A stretch of DNA of 64,000 nt, taken from NCBI RefSeq assembly GCF_936927845.1, contig NZ_CAKZHV010000069.1, positions 102,497 through 166,496 on the forward strand. Reading direction: 5' to 3'. A program made the translations under genes and the position numbers. Below, one piece after another: positions 20,840 through 29,493 of the stretch (position 1 is its first letter; the number at the start of each line of letters is the position of its first letter). The DNA is from an uncultured Sphingomonas sp. Its GTDB lineage: Bacteria > Pseudomonadota > Alphaproteobacteria > Sphingomonadales > Sphingomonadaceae. The notes below the pieces were generated by a model. That model did not search any database. It saw only the letters and a list, made by a program, of their open reading frames with translations, and had not been told where the DNA came from.

Positions 20840-22102
20840 TCAGGCGTCGTTCAGGCGATCGGTCACGGGTGCGGCGGACGGCAGCGCGTGATCGCGCAGC
20901 GACAGGAAGCACCCGCCCGCACCCAGCAGCGCGACCGCGCCCGCGATCAGTGCGGCATCGTAATTGCCGGTGAGATCATGCAACCGGCCGAACCCGATGA
21001 TGCCGATTGCGGTGCCGATCAGCGTCAGCGGAATCGCGCTGCCGTATATTTCGCCGAACGCGCGCAGGCCGAACAGCCGCGCCGCGAGGAACGGCAGCAG
21101 GTCGTTCTCCGCGCCGTTCATCAACCCCGCCAGGAACACCAGCACGAACGCAACCGCGAGGTTCGACGATCCCCAGGCGAGCGCGGCAAAGGCGAGCGCG
21201 GAGACGAGCGCGAAGACGGCAGCGGCCGGCTGCGGGCGGAACCGGTCGATCAGCGCACCGATCAGCAACCGCCCGGCGATCGCGCTGGCACCGAAACCGG
21301 TCAACAACACCGCGGCCTCTGCGCTGTTCAGTCCCATCTCCAGCCCCAGCGGCACGATCTGCGTGACGAGCCCGGTGGTTGCCAGATTGACCAGCATCGC
21401 GCCGCCGACGACGCACCAGAAACGTGGGTCGCGCCGCGCCTCGGCCGCGGACAATCCCTCGACCACCAGTCCCTCGCCCGGCAGCGGCGGCTGACCGCCG
21501 TCGACGATCGTCGGCTTGGCGAGCACCGAGCTGGGGCGGATCACGAGCAGGATCAGCGGCAGCGCCAACGCGCTCGCGACCGCCAGGGCGACGAACCCGC
21601 GTCGCCAGCCCCACATGTCGATCACCTGCCCGAGCGCGGGCGCGGCGACGATCGTCATCACCGCCAGGCCAGAGGTCGCGATCGCAAGCGCGGTGCCGCG
21701 ATGCTGCTCGAAGCGCAGCGCGATCATCTTGCCATAGACCAGGCTGCTCGTGCCCGGCACCGCCAGCACCAGCAGGAGGACGCACGCCTGATAATGCCAG
21801 ATCGCGCCGCCGACGCTCGCGAGCAGCAGATACGCGACCACCAGCACCGCCGACGACGCGATGATGACCGGGCGCACGCCGATGCGATCGGCGACACGGC
21901 CGACGAAGGGCGCGATCAATGCACCGATCAGCGCGAGCCCGGCCGCGGTGGAAATCTCGCCCCGCGACCAGCCGAACTCGCGCTCAAGCCCCGGCGTGAA
22001 CAGGCTCGACAGGTTCTGGTACAGCCCCGGCCCAAACCCCGCACCCAGCAGCGCGGCGACGACGACGCGCCATCCGCGCCGCCATTCGGACCCGCGCTGC
22101 AC
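20840..22102 (-). CDS. Major facilitator superfamily transporter
   Basis: The 420-residue protein has about twelve hydrophobic segments and the MFS loop motif GRVADRIGVRPV between helices 2 and 3. The N-terminus, GFGPGLYQNLSSLFTPGLE followed by EFGWSRGEISTA, is typical of the monocarboxylate/oxalate-formate-like MFS group. The substrate cannot be assigned. The start is a GTG without an obvious ribosome-binding site. The 249-base gap upstream, towards recF, shows no gene or clear signal. Confidence 0.88.
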   Translation of the reverse strand: MQRGSEWRRGWRVVVAALLGAGFGPGLYQNLSSLFTPGLEREFGWSRGEISTAAGLALIGALIAPFVGRVADRIGVRPVIIASSAVLVVAYLLLASVGGAIWHYQACVLLLVLAVPGTSSLVYGKMIALRFEQHRGTALAIATSGLAVMTIVAAPALGQVIDMWGWRRGFVALAVASALALPLILLVIRPSSVLAKPTIVDGGQPPLPGEGLVVEGLSAAEARRDPRFWCVVGGAMLVNLATTGLVTQIVPLGLEMGLNSAEAAVLLTGFGASAIAGRLLIGALIDRFRPQPAAAVFALVSALAFAALAWGSSNLAVAFVLVFLAGLMNGAENDLLPFLAARLFGLRAFGEIYGSAIPLTLIGTAIGIIGFGRLHDLTGNYDAALIAGAVALLGAGGCFLSLRDHALPSAAPVTDRLNDA

Positions 22103-22351
22103 ATGATCGATCGGAGTGGTCTCAGTATCGATGACGTTTGTCCGTTATCGGCGTCGTCGCACCCGATCGGCGAGCGTCCGCGTCACTCATGCTCGCCTGT
22201 CCTCGCTCATCACCGCGACGCTAGTCGCACCGCCACTGTCGTCAACGCCTAACCGGCCGCCGTCGCGACCGTTCCGTCGACCCGGATCGCGCTGAGGCTG
22301 ATCGGTGTGCACTTAGCCTCGGTGGCGAAAGACAACGCGCTAAAGTGTCGC

Positions 22352-23389
22352 TCACAATTCGATGTGCATCGCAGCGTCGGCCGCGTCGAACAGCGCGCGC
22401 TCGGTCCCTGTCATCCACACCTGACTGCGCCCGGCCAGCCGCTGGAACAGCGCCGCACGTCGTGCCGGATCGAGGTGCGCCGCGACTTCGTCGAGCAGCA
22501 GCACGGGCGGCGTCCCCCGGCGCTCGGCGACCAGTTCGGCGTGCGCGAGCACCATGCCGAGCAGCAGCGCCTTCTGCTCGCCGGTCGATGCGAGCGCGGC
22601 CGGCGCCGCCTTGTCGACGTGGGTGACGGCAAGGTCGACACGGTGCGGCCCGATCAGCGTGCGCCCCGCCGCCGCGTCGCGCCCGCGGCCAAGACGCAGC
22701 GCGGCGGCGAACGCGTCCGCGTCGTCGTGCCATCCTTCCAACGCGATCGACGCACGCGGGAGATCGAACGCTGCACCGTCACTCAATCGCTGCTCCAGCG
22801 CCACAACCGTGGTCCGCCGCGCGGCGTCGAGCGTGATCCCGTGTCGCACCATCTGCGCCTCCAGCGCGTCGAGCCACGCCGGCTCGGCGCCATCCTCCGC
22901 CAGCAACCGGTTGCGATCACGCATCGCGCGCTCGTAGCGCTGCGTCTCGGCGGCGTGTCCCGGCAACAGCGCCAGCGTCAGCCGGTCGAGGAAGCGTCGT
23001 CGCTCGCTCGCGGGCTCGACGAACAGCCGGTCCATCGCCGGGGTCAGCCACAGCACCGACAAGCGTTCCGCGAGCGCGCCCGCGCTCGCGTTCGCGCCGC
23101 TGACGCGCACCACCCGCCGCTCGGGCGCGCTCGCCAGCGTGCCGGTCGCGACCTCGACGCCGTCGCCGAGTGTGGCGGCGACCCCGAACCCGCCCGGCCC
23201 GTTGCTGCGCGCCATTTGCGACAGGTTGGCGCGGCGCAGACCGCGTCCGGGTGCCAGCAGCGACACCGCTTCCAGCACGTTGGTCTTGCCCGCGCCGTTA
23301 TGCCCGGTCAGCACCACGAAGCCGTCGTCCGGCGCGAGTGCCATGGCCGCATGGTTGCGAAAATCGGTGAGCACCAGCCGCGACAGCAT
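22352..23389 (-). CDS. recF: DNA replication/repair protein RecF
   Basis: RecF helps load RecA at gaps in replicating DNA. The 345-residue ABC-type ATPase begins LSRLVLTDFRNHAAM. Walker A is GHNGAGKTN (residues 29-37), the ABC signature region contains STGEQKALLLGMVLAHA, and Walker B is LLLDEVAAHLD. In many bacteria recF sits between dnaN and gyrB; here it is isolated, with gyrB about 2.5 kb downstream on the same strand. Confidence 0.96.
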   Translation of the reverse strand: MLSRLVLTDFRNHAAMALAPDDGFVVLTGHNGAGKTNVLEAVSLLAPGRGLRRANLSQMARSNGPGGFGVAATLGDGVEVATGTLASAPERRVVRVSGANASAGALAERLSVLWLTPAMDRLFVEPASERRRFLDRLTLALLPGHAAETQRYERAMRDRNRLLAEDGAEPAWLDALEAQMVRHGITLDAARRTTVVALEQRLSDGAAFDLPRASIALEGWHDDADAFAAALRLGRGRDAAAGRTLIGPHRVDLAVTHVDKAAPAALASTGEQKALLLGMVLAHAELVAERRGTPPVLLLDEVAAHLDPARRAALFQRLAGRSQVWMTGTERALFDAADAAMHIEL

Positions 23390-23471
23390 CGCACGGCCCG
23401 TAGCGCGCTTTGCCGTGCCACGACACCATCAAACGCCCGAGCGCGCGGGCGTGGTTCATCCCATCCCCACC

Positions 23472-23553
23472 GTCATCCCGGACTTGATCCGGGATCCCGC
23501 TTCTCTGGCCCGCCAGATGAAACAGCGTGACCCCGGATCAAGTCCGGGTTGAC
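23472..23553. repeat. Dispersed palindromic repeat, second complete copy
   Basis: The arm gtcatcccggacttgatccg at 23472-23491 is identical to the one at 5851-5870, and the opposing arm ccccggatcaagtccgggtt is at 23531-23550. The 38-base centre differs from the first copy. It lies between recF and coq4 transcription units, upstream of recF and downstream of coq4. Confidence 0.85.
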
Positions 23554-23602
23554 GTAAAGGATGGATGCCGGTCGAACGGCTCGCCGGCCGAGCCCCCTCG
23601 CG

Positions 23603-24400
23603 CTACGCCGCCAGCCGCTCCGGCTCGATTGCGCCCGCGCGCTCCTTCTGCGCGCTCAGGTACGAGGCCATCGCCGGCCCGAGTTCACGCTGCGCGCGGC
23701 GGTAGGCGACCGGCTCCTTGATGTTCAATCGCCGCCGCGCCTCGTCGATCGGCTCGTGCAGCAGTTCGAGGTAATCCTCGCCCGAGATCCATTTGGCGGC
23801 GCGGCCGTGGCGATAACCCTCGATCACTGCCTTGGCGAACAGCGTCCCCTTGGTGACGTTCAGGCTCTTGAGCGACGCCGCCGCAGCGATGAACGCCCAG
23901 CCGAGCCCGCCGACCTGCGCGTAGCTGAAGGCGACCAGCGCCGCTTCGCCCAGGCTTTCGTCCGCCTGATAGCCCGTCAGCACGTGCCAGATGTCGTGCG
24001 TGTCGCGGATGCGCCGCCCCATCCAGGCATAAGGGTGGACCATGTCGTCCTCGTCGGGCGCGAGCTTGCTCACCGCGACCAGCCCGTCGGCGGAATATCC
24101 CGTGCTCTCCAGAAAATGCCGGTATGCAGCACCAACGGTGCCGGGCGCGAAGCTCGCGACGAAGGCCGGATCGGTGAAGCGCTCGGCCAATTCGACGTGA
24201 TCCTGCGCGATCCGCCCGCCTTTCTCGGTCGCGATCAGCTTCGCATAATTCTCGGGCGCGTTGCCGACGTTCAACGCGCGCATAATGCGGAACACCTGCT
24301 GCGTGTCGTCGCCGTTGTTCATCAGCTTCTTGATCGCGTCGATCGCAGTGCGCCAGTCGCGCTTGCCGTCGGTGCCGGGAAAGGGGGGAAGGGTAGCCAT
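23603..24400 (-). CDS. Coq4-family ubiquinone biosynthesis protein
   Basis: Coq4 proteins are needed for ubiquinone synthesis; eukaryotic COQ4 has been linked to C1 decarboxylation/hydroxylation of the quinone ring and binds a metal through HDxxH-x(11)-E. Here RDTHDIWHVLTGY is followed by the glutamate in DESLGE. The ATG at 24400 has AAGGAG 8 bases upstream and gives MATLPPFPGTDGKRDW, 265 residues. A separate Coq7-type gene occurs at 53.4 kb. It is divergent from a MerR regulator with a shared operator-like palindrome between them. Confidence 0.88.
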   Translation of the reverse strand: MATLPPFPGTDGKRDWRTAIDAIKKLMNNGDDTQQVFRIMRALNVGNAPENYAKLIATEKGGRIAQDHVELAERFTDPAFVASFAPGTVGAAYRHFLESTGYSADGLVAVSKLAPDEDDMVHPYAWMGRRIRDTHDIWHVLTGYQADESLGEAALVAFSYAQVGGLGWAFIAAAASLKSLNVTKGTLFAKAVIEGYRHGRAAKWISGEDYLELLHEPIDEARRRLNIKEPVAYRRAQRELGPAMASYLSAQKERAGAIEPERLAA

Positions 24401-24426
24401 AGGTCGACTCCTTACTGACAATGCTG

Positions 24427-24454
24427 TTAATAAGAAGTGACGAGCCTGAGTCAA
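24427..24454 (-). promoter_or_regulatory. Candidate sigma-70-type promoter for coq4
   Basis: On the minus strand, TTGACT (24454-24449) and TATTAA (24432-24427) are separated by 16 bases, close to consensus. A start of transcription near 24420 would give a 20-base leader with the AAGGAG site. This is pattern-based only. Confidence 0.55.
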
Positions 24455-24460
24455 TGCCGC

Positions 24461-24492
24461 TTGCGGTTGACGCAGCGTCAACGCCTAAGGTC
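24461..24492 (+). promoter_or_regulatory. MerR-type operator/promoter between merR and coq4
   Basis: The perfect 17-base palindrome gttgacgc-a-gcgtcaac (24466-24482) lies between a possible -35 (ttgcgg, 24461-24466) and -10 (taaggt, 24487-24492). The spacer is 20 bases. MerR regulators characteristically bind such a dyad in an over-long 19-20 base spacer. The -10 ends 6 bases before the merR ATG, so transcription may begin at or next to the start codon, giving a leaderless mRNA. Confidence 0.6.
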
Positions 24493-24498
24493 ACCCGC

Positions 24499-25251
24499 AT
24501 GGACACGTTCGACATCTCAGAGGTCGCGCGCCGCACCGGGCTGACGACCCGCGCGCTGCGCTTCTACGAGACACGCGGGCTGGTGCGCCCGTTGCGCACC
24601 GCCGCCGGTCGCCGCCACTATGGCGCGGGCGAACTCGCGCGGCTGCACGCGGTGGTCGCGCTCAAGCGCGCCGGACTGCCGCTCGCACGCATCGGCGAGG
24701 TACTGGGCGCGCGCAGCATCGATCTCGCCGCGCTGGTCGCCGCGCAACTCGCCGAGGTGGAGGCGCGTGCCGCCGCGCTGGCGCAGACGCGCGCGCTGCT
24801 CAGCGAGCTTGAGCGCCGCCTTGTGCTGGGTGAGCCGCTCGACCTGTCCACGCTCTGCACGCTGATCAACGAAGGAGACACCATGCAACAGGATTGGACC
24901 GCGATCTCGAACCGTTATCTGTCGGCACAAGGCGAGGCGGACTTCGCCGACGCTGCACGCGCGCTGCCGTCGACGTTCGACCAGAATGCTTATGCTGCCG
25001 CGTGGAGCGACCTGTCGGCGCGGATCGCCGCCGCGCTGCCGCTCGATCCCGCGTCGCCGGACGCGCAGGCGTTGCTCGCCGAGTGGCAGGCGCTGCTCGC
25101 GCCCTTCACCGCGGTGGCGACGCCCGCGATGACGGCGGGCGTGTCGGCCATGTACGACGACATGGCGTCGTGGCAATCGGACCAGACCCCTCCCTTCGCG
25201 CCAGAGGTCTGGTCGTTCATCCGCGCGGCGAGCGCGGCCGCGCACGGCTAG
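24499..25251 (+). CDS. MerR-family transcriptional regulator with C-terminal effector-like domain
   Basis: The 250-residue protein starts with a MerR winged helix (FDISEVARRTGLTTRALRFYE, then RGLVRPLRT and RRHYGAGELARLH) and a dimerisation coiled coil rich in Ala, Leu and Glu. The last 110 residues are an unassigned helical domain (QQDWTAISNRYLSAQGEADF onward), roughly like TipAS-type effector domains. No metal-binding cysteine cluster is seen, so a small organic effector is likelier. It probably autoregulates through the palindrome in its own promoter and may control coq4. The stop overlaps the convergent symporter gene by 4 bases. Confidence 0.85.
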   Translation: MDTFDISEVARRTGLTTRALRFYETRGLVRPLRTAAGRRHYGAGELARLHAVVALKRAGLPLARIGEVLGARSIDLAALVAAQLAEVEARAAALAQTRALLSELERRLVLGEPLDLSTLCTLINEGDTMQQDWTAISNRYLSAQGEADFADAARALPSTFDQNAYAAAWSDLSARIAAALPLDPASPDAQALLAEWQALLAPFTAVATPAMTAGVSAMYDDMASWQSDQTPPFAPEVWSFIRAASAAAHG

Positions 25252-26510
25252 GCGGGCAGCTCCACCAGCGTGTCGTCCTCCACCGTTGGCTCGGCGCCGC
25301 GCCCGAGCAGTGCGGTGGTCGCAATGTCCATTGTCACATTGCCGACAGTGCGGATGATGTCGGGGATCGTCTCCACCGCCACCAGCAGCCCGAGCGGCGC
25401 GACCGGTGCGCCGAGCGTCGCTGCCACCGGCGCGATCGCGCTGACGTAGCTGACCGTGCCGGGCAGGCTGACCGATCCCAATGAGGTCAGCGTCGCGACG
25501 ACAGTCGCGGTCGCGATCGTCCCGAACGTCAGCTCGACGCCGAACCAGCGCGCGACATAGATGGCGACGGCCAGGTTCATCGCCGGACCGGTGGCGCGAA
25601 ACACCGCGACCGCGAGCGGCAGCGTCACCCCGCCGACGCGAACCGGCACGCCGGCGGCGCGCGTGCCCTCCAGCATCGCGGGCAGCGAGGCGAGCGAGGA
25701 TTGCGTGCTGATCGCGACCACTTGTGCGGGCAGCGCCGCGCGCACGAACCGGCCGAGCGGCAGTCGTGCGCCGATCAGCACGAGCGGGTAGGCGAACAGC
25801 GATACGACCACGCCCACTGCCACCACGGTCAGGATGTAATGCACCAGCGCGCCGAATGCGCCGGTACCTGCGCGCGCACCGACCACCAGCGCCAGCGCGA
25901 ACACGCCCACCGGCGCGATCCACAGCACCCAGTCGATCACCACCAGCATCGTGTCGCGCAACGCGGTGAAAAATTTCGTCAGCAGGATGCGCAGCTCGGG
26001 CTCGATCCGCCCGAGCGCAAACGCGAAGACGAGCGTGAAGATGATCAGCGATAGAAACGCATTGTCGCCGGCTGCCTTGACGACGTTCGACGGCACCACA
26101 CCCGCCAGAAACTCGCCGAGCGGCGGCACCTCGGGGATCGCCTGCGCCCCCGTCAGCGCGCCGCGCAAGGCCGCGGCCGACGCGGCGGGCAGCGGCACCG
26201 ATTGAAGAAACAGCGGCGTCAGCACCGCGGCGGCGGCGGCCGAGCAGAACAGCAAGCCGACGTAAAGCGCGATCGCGCGCGCGGCGAGCCGCCCGGCCTT
26301 GGCGGCCTCAGCGGTGGCGGCGACGCCCGTCACCAGCAGCGACACGACCAGCGGCACGATCGTCATCTGCAACCCGTGGAGCCACGCCGACCCGATCGGC
26401 TCCGCCACGCCCGCGACGCCCGGCACCCAGCCGGGCGCAAAGGCGGCGAGCGCGATGCCGGCCGACAGTCCGACGACGAGCGAGAGTAGGATTCTGGTCG
26501 CCTGCGACAT
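25248..26510 (-). CDS. Dicarboxylate/amino acid:cation symporter (DAACS family)
   Basis: The 420-residue inner-membrane transporter starts at the ATG of MSQATRILLSLVVG, with AAGGG 7 bases upstream; a TTG start 21 bases earlier is less likely. Family features include two re-entrant loop regions: the serine-rich STQSSLASLPAML and the TM7 segment ATGPAMNLAVAIYVA. SLGSVSLPGTVSYVSAIAP forms the second substrate loop. Members take up glutamate, aspartate or C4-dicarboxylates with Na+ or H+. The C-terminus overlaps the merR stop tail-to-tail. Confidence 0.9.
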   Translation of the reverse strand: MSQATRILLSLVVGLSAGIALAAFAPGWVPGVAGVAEPIGSAWLHGLQMTIVPLVVSLLVTGVAATAEAAKAGRLAARAIALYVGLLFCSAAAAAVLTPLFLQSVPLPAASAAALRGALTGAQAIPEVPPLGEFLAGVVPSNVVKAAGDNAFLSLIIFTLVFAFALGRIEPELRILLTKFFTALRDTMLVVIDWVLWIAPVGVFALALVVGARAGTGAFGALVHYILTVVAVGVVVSLFAYPLVLIGARLPLGRFVRAALPAQVVAISTQSSLASLPAMLEGTRAAGVPVRVGGVTLPLAVAVFRATGPAMNLAVAIYVARWFGVELTFGTIATATVVATLTSLGSVSLPGTVSYVSAIAPVAATLGAPVAPLGLLVAVETIPDIIRTVGNVTMDIATTALLGRGAEPTVEDDTLVELPA

Positions 26511-26572
26511 TATCGCCCTTTTCACCGCCAACCGTTATGTAGCCCGTTAGCGCGAAGCGGATGGAAGGCGTG

Positions 26573-27913
26573 ATGGCAAGAAAGTATTTCGGCACCGACG
26601 GCATACGTGGGCTTACCAATGCGGGCGCGATGACCGCGGAGATGGCGATGCGCGTCGGCATGGCGGCCGGTCGCCACTTCCTGCGCGGGCAGCACCGTCA
26701 CCGCGTCGTGATCGGCAAGGACACGCGCCTGTCAGGCTATATGCTCGAAAGCGCGTTGCAGGCAGGCTTCACCAGTGTGGGTATGGACGTGACGCTCGTC
26801 GGGCCGATCCCGACCCCGGCGGTCGCGATGCTCACCGCCTCGATGCGCGCCGACATGGGGGTAATGATCTCTGCCAGCCACAATCCGTTCGGTGACAACG
26901 GCATCAAGCTGTTCGGCCCCGACGGGTACAAATTGTCGGACGAGGACGAGGAAGCGATCGAGGCGCTGATCGACGCCAACGAGGTGACGCTCGCACCCCC
27001 CGCCGAAATCGGCCGCGCGAAGCGGATCGACGACGCACGCGGCCGTTACATTCACTTCGCCAAGACGACGTTTCCCGCCGACCTGCGGCTCGACGGTCTA
27101 CGCGTCGTTGTCGATTGCGCCAACGGTGCGGCCTATAATGTCGCGCCCGAGGCGTTGTGGGAATTGGGCGCGGAGGTGATCTCAATCGGCGTCCAGCCCA
27201 ACGGTCTCAACATCAACGACAAGATCGGCTCGACCCACCCCGGCGCGCTGTCGGCCAAGGTGCTGGAAACCCGCGCCGACATCGGCATCGCGCTCGACGG
27301 CGATGCCGACCGGCTGATCGTGGTCGACGAACGCGGCCGCGTGGTTGATGGCGACCAGTTGATGGCGACGATCGCCGAAGGCTGGGCGCGCACCGGACGG
27401 TTGAAGGGCGACGGCCTGGTCGCGACCGTCATGTCCAACCTCGGGCTCGAACGTCACCTCGCCGCTCAAGGGCTCGGCCTGGTGCGCACCAAGGTCGGTG
27501 ACCGCCACGTGCTCGAACGCATGCGCGGCAGCGGCTACAATGTCGGCGGCGAGCAATCAGGGCACATCATCCTGTCCGATTACGCGACCACCGGCGACGG
27601 CCTCGTTGCCGCCTTGCAAGTCCTCGCCGAGGTCAAGCGCGCCGGTCAGCCCGCCAGCCGGGTGCTTCACCGCTTCGAGCCGGTGCCGCAATTGCTCAAG
27701 AACGTGCGCTTCGCCGGCGGCAAGCCGCTCGAGCAGGAGGCGGTCAAGGCCGAGATCGCGCGCGCCGAGGCCGAACTCGCGGGCACCGGCCGCCTCGTCA
27801 TCCGCCCGTCGGGCACCGAACCCGTGATCCGCGTCATGGCCGAAGGCGACGACCGTGCCCAGATCGAACAGATCGTCGACGCGATCTGCAACGCGGTCCG
27901 CCGCGCGGCGTGA
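26573..27913 (+). CDS. glmM: Phosphoglucosamine mutase
   Basis: GlmM converts glucosamine-6-phosphate to glucosamine-1-phosphate for UDP-GlcNAc, and so for peptidoglycan and LPS. The 446 residues contain the phosphoserine loop ISASHNPFGDNG (Ser102, as in E. coli), the metal loop DGDADRL, the sugar loop GGEQSGHII and the phosphate-binding RPSGTEPVIRVM. The ATG at 26573 is chosen over 26561 because GGAAGG sits just upstream and the product then starts MARKYFGTDGIRG, the usual family N-terminus. Confidence 0.96.
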   Translation: MARKYFGTDGIRGLTNAGAMTAEMAMRVGMAAGRHFLRGQHRHRVVIGKDTRLSGYMLESALQAGFTSVGMDVTLVGPIPTPAVAMLTASMRADMGVMISASHNPFGDNGIKLFGPDGYKLSDEDEEAIEALIDANEVTLAPPAEIGRAKRIDDARGRYIHFAKTTFPADLRLDGLRVVVDCANGAAYNVAPEALWELGAEVISIGVQPNGLNINDKIGSTHPGALSAKVLETRADIGIALDGDADRLIVVDERGRVVDGDQLMATIAEGWARTGRLKGDGLVATVMSNLGLERHLAAQGLGLVRTKVGDRHVLERMRGSGYNVGGEQSGHIILSDYATTGDGLVAALQVLAEVKRAGQPASRVLHRFEPVPQLLKNVRFAGGKPLEQEAVKAEIARAEAELAGTGRLVIRPSGTEPVIRVMAEGDDRAQIEQIVDAICNAVRRAA

Positions 27914-28024
27914 ACGATCGACCCCGGTGGCTCCGTGCGGCCGGATCGACCGGATGTGCGGCCCGCCTGATGCGCCCGGCGCCGGCGCCGGCGCCGGCGG
28001 CGTCGGCGACCGCATCGCGCATCC

Positions 28025-29068
28025 TTATGCCCCCACGCCGCCGTACAGGAACGGCAGCGTCGCATAGCGCCGCCCCGCGGTCATCCGCGTGACCTCGTGC
28101 AGCAGCGAGCAGGAGAAGACGATCGCGCCGCATCGGGGTGCCCGGTAGGTGCGCGCGCCGAATTCGGGGAAGCGCAGGTCGCCGCCGTCGTAATCGTCGT
28201 TCAGGTTGATCGTGACCGCGAAGCGGCGATGCGCGGTGGCGGGGGTGGTGTTGTCGCGATGCGGCGCGAAATGTGCACCGTCGCCGCTGTCGTAGCACGA
28301 CACGAGATAGCGCTCGATCTCGGTCGGGCGAAATTGGAAACAGCGCTCTATCATCGGTACCAGCCGCCGCATTACTGCCTGGCGGAGGTAATGTTGCAGG
28401 TGCGGATCCTCGATCAGGTAATCACGCCGGCGCTTCACCGCATGGTTCTGCACCTCGACCGTCCGGTCGCCGACCTGCCGCATCACGCCCGATTCGCGCC
28501 CGCCGTCGCGAGTGTGGCGCGCGATCAGCTCGGCAGCGTAAGCTGGATCGACGATGTTGGGCAGGACCAGCGCGGGTGCGTCCGACGCGACCGGTTCGGC
28601 GTCGCGCTGCTGCCGCAACGCCGCGATCGCCTCGGCAGCGGCGCTGAGCGGAAACAGTGCGGTGATGCGCAGCGACGGGTCGAGCAGCAGCCAATAGGGC
28701 TGGATCGTCACGCCGTTCGTGCCATCCGCGACGACGCCGTAGGCCCGGCTGACGCGCTGGTCGGCATCGACGAAGACGTGCATGCCGGCGCGCTGTAGTG
28801 CGAGCACCTGCGGGTTCGCCGCGTCGCGCGGGTCGATCGTGACGCCCAGGACCGCGAGGCGCGCGTCGCCGAACAGCAATGCATTCGCCTGCAACACGCC
28901 CAGCGCCGCCGCGCAGGCGGGATGCGCTGCGGTGCCGAACAGCAGCAGCAGCACGTGCCGCCCGCCGGCCTTGTCGAAATCGGCGCCGCTCGCCTGCCCC
29001 AGCATCGGCGCGGTGAACCACGGCGCGGGCTCGCCGATGGTGAGCGTGGGTGGCGAGAGCGTGGACAT
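28025..29068 (-). CDS. Fusion of a peroxiredoxin-like domain and a 2OG-Fe(II) (prolyl 4-hydroxylase-type) dioxygenase
   Basis: The 347-residue protein has a thioredoxin-fold N-terminus (residues 1-160: IGEPAPWFTAPML, LLLLFGTAAHPACAAAL, VLGVTIDPRD, PYWLLLDPSLRI) like AhpC/TSA proteins. Its C-terminal half (residues 185-347) is a double-stranded beta-helix dioxygenase. The iron ligands are the HxD in APHRDN and the distal His in LLHEVTRM, with Arg/Tyr (GRRYA) for 2-oxoglutarate. The peroxidatic site is not a clean PxxxTxxC, though a cysteine is near the right place. Possible roles are redox-sensing hydroxylation or protection of the dioxygenase from peroxide; both are inference. Confidence 0.85.
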   Translation of the reverse strand: MSTLSPPTLTIGEPAPWFTAPMLGQASGADFDKAGGRHVLLLLFGTAAHPACAAALGVLQANALLFGDARLAVLGVTIDPRDAANPQVLALQRAGMHVFVDADQRVSRAYGVVADGTNGVTIQPYWLLLDPSLRITALFPLSAAAEAIAALRQQRDAEPVASDAPALVLPNIVDPAYAAELIARHTRDGGRESGVMRQVGDRTVEVQNHAVKRRRDYLIEDPHLQHYLRQAVMRRLVPMIERCFQFRPTEIERYLVSCYDSGDGAHFAPHRDNTTPATAHRRFAVTINLNDDYDGGDLRFPEFGARTYRAPRCGAIVFSCSLLHEVTRMTAGRRYATLPFLYGGVGA

Positions 29069-29243
29069 GAGTGAATGGGCCTGCGAACAACGCAGCGACT
29101 TGTAACCCGTGCCTGCGCCAAGTCCATCCGCGGCCAAGGTCGGAGGCGCGTGGCGGACGTGTGGCGGACGCCTGTGACATCGTGCGCGCCTACGCTTCTT
29201 GGTTCCACTTCCCCCCGCTCGCGCGCGTCGCTATCTCGCCGTC

Positions 29244-29471
29244 ATGCTCGAAATGCGCCCCGATTGTGAACGCTGCGGCGTCGATCTGCCCGCCGACGAG
29301 GGCGGCGCGTTCATCTGCTCGCTGGAAAACACCTTCTGCGCCGATTGCGCCGATGCGTTGGACGAGCGGTGCCCCGATTGCGGCGGCGAACTGCTCGACC
29401 GCCCCGCGCGCGTGGGCAAGGTGCTGAAGCAGCATCCTGCCTCCACCACCCGCCACGCCCGCGCGCATTGA
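29244..29471 (+). CDS. DUF1272 small cysteine-rich protein
   Basis: The 75-residue protein MLEMRPDCERCGVDLP has five zinc-finger-like Cys pairs or singles: CERC, the ICS and TFCADC segment, and CPDCGGELLDRP. This matches DUF1272, a family of unknown function with a likely zinc ribbon. It lies 22 bases before thiD on the same strand and may be co-transcribed with it. Confidence 0.88.
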   Translation: MLEMRPDCERCGVDLPADEGGAFICSLENTFCADCADALDERCPDCGGELLDRPARVGKVLKQHPASTTRHARAH

Positions 29472-29493
29472 CGCCCGCCGCGAAGACACCCGC

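Noticed and set aside
27978..28000. Tandem ggcgcc run between glmM and the dioxygenase fusion
   Set aside because: It is a short simple repeat of the kind expected by chance at this GC content, with no hairpin-plus-U pattern or regulatory context.
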